From positions 1 through 64,000 of the forward strand of contig DASTWV010000043.1 in NCBI GenBank assembly GCA_035765775.1: a DNA stretch of 64,000 bases. Direction: 5' to 3'. Under the pieces are notes generated by a model. It saw nothing but the letters and a program-made list of their open reading frames with translations, made no database searches and was not told the origin of the DNA. Position numbers and translations under genes: made by a program. The DNA comes from Actinomycetota bacterium. Its GTDB lineage: Bacteria > Actinomycetota > CADDZG01 > JAHWKV01 > JAOPZY01. This document shows, piece by piece, positions 61,561-64,000 of the stretch; position 1 is the stretch's first letter, and each line of letters begins with the position of its first letter.

Positions 61561-64000
61561 AGCGCCTCGAACGCCCGCCGGATGAGGTCGGCCTGCTCCA
61601 CGGCGTGCACCTTGAGGCTCCCGGTGGCCGGGCTGGCGCTGGCCGGCCGGGCGACCACCGACAGCGGGAGGCCCAGTTCCTCGGCGAACGCCGCCTGCAC
61701 GACGCGCCAGGCCCCCATGTTCTTCGGCTCCTCCTGGACCCAGACCCACTCGGTGGCACCCGGGTAGGCGTCCAGCTCCCGGCGGAGCGCCTCGGCGGGG
61801 AACGGGTAGGGCTGCTCGAGGCGCACGACCGGGAACCGCAGGCCCCGCTCCTCCCGGAGCTTCACCAGGTCGTAGTACGGCTTGCCCTGGGTGAGCAGGA
61901 CCCGGGTCGGGGCGTCGACCGAGGTCACTGAGGGATCGCCCAGCACCTCGCAGAAGTGCCCCTCCACCAGGTCGGCGGCGGCCGATCTCGCCGCTGGCAG
62001 GCGCAGCAGCGACTTGGGGGTCATCACCACCATCGGTTTGGCCGGCATCCGGTGGGCCTGAGCGCGCAGGGCGTGGAAGTACTGGGCCGGCGTGGACGGC
62101 ACGATGATCTGCATGTTGTCCGCCGCCCCCAGCTGCAGGAAGCGCTCCAGGCGGGCGCTGGAGTGGTCGGGCCCCTGGCCCTCGTAGCCGTGCGGCAGCA
62201 ACAGCACGAGGCCGCTGCGCTGGCCCCACTTGTCCTCGGCGGCGGCCAGGTACTCGTCGACGATCACCTGGGCGCCGTTGACGAAGTCGCCGAACTGGGC
62301 CTCCCAGGCCACGAGGGCGTCGGGGTTGCCCACCGAGTAGCCGTACTCGAAAGCCAGCGCCGCCATCTCGGAGAGTGGGCTGTCGTAGATGAAGAAGCGG
62401 GCAGGGCTCTCGGGCAGGAGCCCGCCGAAGCCGCCGGAGAGGGTGGCGAGCGGGATGTGCTCGGCGGCCGTGGTCTGATCCACCAGCACGGCGTGTCGCT
62501 GGCTGAAGGTCCCCCGCCGGGTGTCCTGGCCCGCCAGGCGTACGGTGCGCCCCTCCACGAGCAGCGAGCCCAGGGCCAGCGACTCGGCCAGCGCCCAGTC
62601 GATGGCGTCCCCCTTCAGCGCCTCCCGCCGGGTGTCCAGCCACTTGCGCAGCTTGGGGTGCACATCGAAGCCGTCAGGGACCTCCACCAGGGCGGCGAGG
62701 ACCCGGTCCAGGGTGTCCCGATCCACCGTGGCCCCGTCCCCGGCGGGCTGCAGCGCCTCGGGCCGCAGGAACGCGATCCGGGGCGGTCGGGCGGGCCCCT
62801 GGGTCTCGTCGAAGGCCTGCTGCAGGCGGCGGCGGAAGGCCTCGAGGTGCTCCTCGGCCTCGTCGATGCCCAGGTCGCCCCGGTTGACCAGGGTCTCGGT
62901 GTAGCGCTTGCGCACCGACCGCCGGGCCTCGATGGCCCGGTACATCAGCGGCTGGGTGAAGGCGGGGTCGTCGGCCTCGTTGTGCCCCCAGCGCCGGTAG
63001 CACCACAGGTCGATGATCACGTCCCGGCGGAAGGTCTGGCGGTACTCGAACGCCAGCCGGGCCACCCGCAGGCAGGCCTCGGGGTCGTCGCCGTTGACGT
63101 GGAACACCGGGGCCTGGATGACCTTGCCGACGTCGCTGGCGTACGTGCTGGAACGGCCGAACGTGGGGCCGGTGGTGAAGCCCAGCTGGTTGTTGACGAT
63201 CACGTGCACCGTGCCGCCGGTCCAGTAGCCCTTGAGCTGCGAGAGGGCGAGGGTCTCGGCCACCACACCCTGACCGGCGAAGGCGGCGTCGCCGTGCACC
63301 AGCAGCGGCAGCACCTGCGCCTCCCGCACCCGGTCCAGCAGGTCGAGCTTGGCCCGCACGATGCCCTCCACCACGGCATCGACCGATTCCAGGTGGCTGG
63401 GGTTGGGGGCCAACATGACGCCCAGCCGGTTGCCCGCCCGGGAGGTGTGCTCCCCGGAGGCGCCGGTGTGGTACTGGACATCCCCCGAGCCGTGCACCGC
63501 CTCCGGGTCGATGTCGCCCTCGAACTCCTGGAAGATCTGGCCGTAGCTCTTGCCGACCACGTTGGCCAGCACGTTCAGCCGGCCCCGGTGGGCCATGCCG
63601 ATGACCCCCTCCACCAGGCCCCCGTCGGCGGCCTCGTCCAGGATCGCCCGCAGGATGGGGATCAGGGACTCGGCCCCCTCCAGCGAGAAGCGCTTGTGGC
63701 CCACGTACTTGGTGTGCATGAAGCGCTCGAAGGCCTCCGCCTCGCTCAGGTCCTCCAGGATGCGGAGCATGTCGGCCCGGGAGGTGAACGCCGGGACGCC
63801 CTCGACATGCTCCTGGATCCAGCGCTTCTGGGCCGGCTCCTGGCTGTGCATGTACTCGACGCTGGAACGGCGGCAGTAGGCGTCCAGGAGGATCGCCAGG
63901 ATCTCGCCCAGGGTCAGCTCCTGCTTGCCCGCCAGGCCCCCGGTGTCGAAGCTGCGCTCCAGGTCCCAGATGGTGAAGCCGTAGGTGGCGGGGTCCAGCT
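61557..64000 (-). CDS. kgd: Kgd/SucA-type 2-oxoglutarate decarboxylase (C-terminal 814 residues; runs off the edge)
   Basis: Only the distal part is in the window, with the frame open to position 64000. The thiamine-diphosphate site of the 2-oxoglutarate dehydrogenase E1 family is shown by MAHRGRLNVLANVVGKSYGQIFQEFEGD and VHGDAAFAGQGVV, RRWGHNEADDPAFTQPL, and the C-terminal LLPHGYEGQGPDHSSAR. In actinobacteria the full protein also has an N-terminal acyltransferase domain and works in the TCA cycle. Upstream codons (FTIWDLERSFDTGGLAG) continue the family. Confidence 0.95.
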   Translation of the reverse strand, partial: LDPATYGFTIWDLERSFDTGGLAGKQELTLGEILAILLDAYCRRSSVEYMHSQEPAQKRWIQEHVEGVPAFTSRADMLRILEDLSEAEAFERFMHTKYVGHKRFSLEGAESLIPILRAILDEAADGGLVEGVIGMAHRGRLNVLANVVGKSYGQIFQEFEGDIDPEAVHGSGDVQYHTGASGEHTSRAGNRLGVMLAPNPSHLESVDAVVEGIVRAKLDLLDRVREAQVLPLLVHGDAAFAGQGVVAETLALSQLKGYWTGGTVHVIVNNQLGFTTGPTFGRSSTYASDVGKVIQAPVFHVNGDDPEACLRVARLAFEYRQTFRRDVIIDLWCYRRWGHNEADDPAFTQPLMYRAIEARRSVRKRYTETLVNRGDLGIDEAEEHLEAFRRRLQQAFDETQGPARPPRIAFLRPEALQPAGDGATVDRDTLDRVLAALVEVPDGFDVHPKLRKWLDTRREALKGDAIDWALAESLALGSLLVEGRTVRLAGQDTRRGTFSQRHAVLVDQTTAAEHIPLATLSGGFGGLLPESPARFFIYDSPLSEMAALAFEYGYSVGNPDALVAWEAQFGDFVNGAQVIVDEYLAAAEDKWGQRSGLVLLLPHGYEGQGPDHSSARLERFLQLGAADNMQIIVPSTPAQYFHALRAQAHRMPAKPMVVMTPKSLLRLPAARSAAADLVEGHFCEVLGDPSVTSVDAPTRVLLTQGKPYYDLVKLREERGLRFPVVRLEQPYPFPAEALRRELDAYPGATEWVWVQEEPKNMGAWRVVQAAFAEELGLPLSVVARPASASPATGSLKVHAVEQADLIRRAFEAL

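Noticed and set aside
60562-62643. Minus-strand frame crossing rsiG, dtxR and kgd
   Set aside because: Overlaps three well-supported genes and has a random composition.
1-64000. CRISPR arrays, insertion sequences, integrases or rRNA genes
   Set aside because: No spaced direct repeats of CRISPR size, no transposase or recombinase motifs and no rRNA segments were seen; the repeats found are coding or 92-bp contiguous.

Overview
The window comes from a very GC-rich member of the Actinomycetota. Evidence: an MshA-like mycothiol glycosyltransferase, a Kgd-type 2-oxoglutarate E1 enzyme, a DtxR-family regulator, an RsiG-type c-di-GMP-binding anti-sigma protein, many GTG/TTG starts and many 4-bp ATGA/GTGA stop-start overlaps. 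Extracellular GYWLVASDGG-type repeats and HD-GYP signalling would fit a deep-branching class such as Acidimicrobiia, but that placement is inference. Several single-base lesions in G/C runs suggest either gene decay or assembly indels.

Layout. 1-0.2 kb: 92-bp tandem repeat of unknown nature. 0.25-3.6 kb (minus): L,D-transpeptidase, hybrid histidine kinase and a small partner protein. 3.8-11.9 kb (minus): envelope glycan block with cupin, Wzy/O-antigen-ligase-like TPR protein, WecA-like initiating transferase, two sugar-nucleotide epimerase/decarboxylase genes, a methyltransferase and a damaged UDP-glucose dehydrogenase. 12.1-26.8 kb: glycosyltransferases, then a tightly coupled plus-strand operon with a Wzm/Wzt ABC exporter, a CDP-linked C-methylated deoxysugar pathway and a GT2-methyltransferase fusion. 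From about 13.2 to 28 kb the DNA is visibly richer in A/T, so this is a likely horizontally exchanged O-antigen-like island; a lone SIR2-like gene closes it. 28.1-40.5 kb: DUF1059 protein, GT4/AsnB/epimerase operon, Uma2 protein, GT-C-like membrane protein, Phd/VapC-type toxin-antitoxin pair, NadE, a 35-residue microprotein, and the rmlBCDA dTDP-rhamnose operon. 40.6-64 kb: mostly housekeeping and accessory genes (hydrolase, PanB, two tandem Uma2 proteins, secreted GH99-like protein, FAD oxidoreductase, PncA, VOC, YbdK-like ligase, M20 peptidase, ProC, proline dehydrogenase, PheA, MshA-like, BcsL/FemAB-like), then an HD-GYP protein, a proline-rich membrane protein, RsiG, DtxR and the C-terminal part of Kgd.

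How it works together. The left two thirds supply activated sugars (UDP-glucuronate/xylose, dTDP-L-rhamnose, a CDP-6-deoxy C-methyl sugar), transferases that assemble them on an undecaprenyl carrier, and export/polymerisation machinery of both Wzy-like and ABC type. A GT2-O-methyltransferase fusion beside a Wzt with a long C-terminal domain suggests chain capping and cap recognition. At the right end, RsiG carries two perfect copies of the published c-di-GMP signature and sits about 1 kb from an HD-GYP phosphodiesterase, suggesting a local c-di-GMP/sigma switch.
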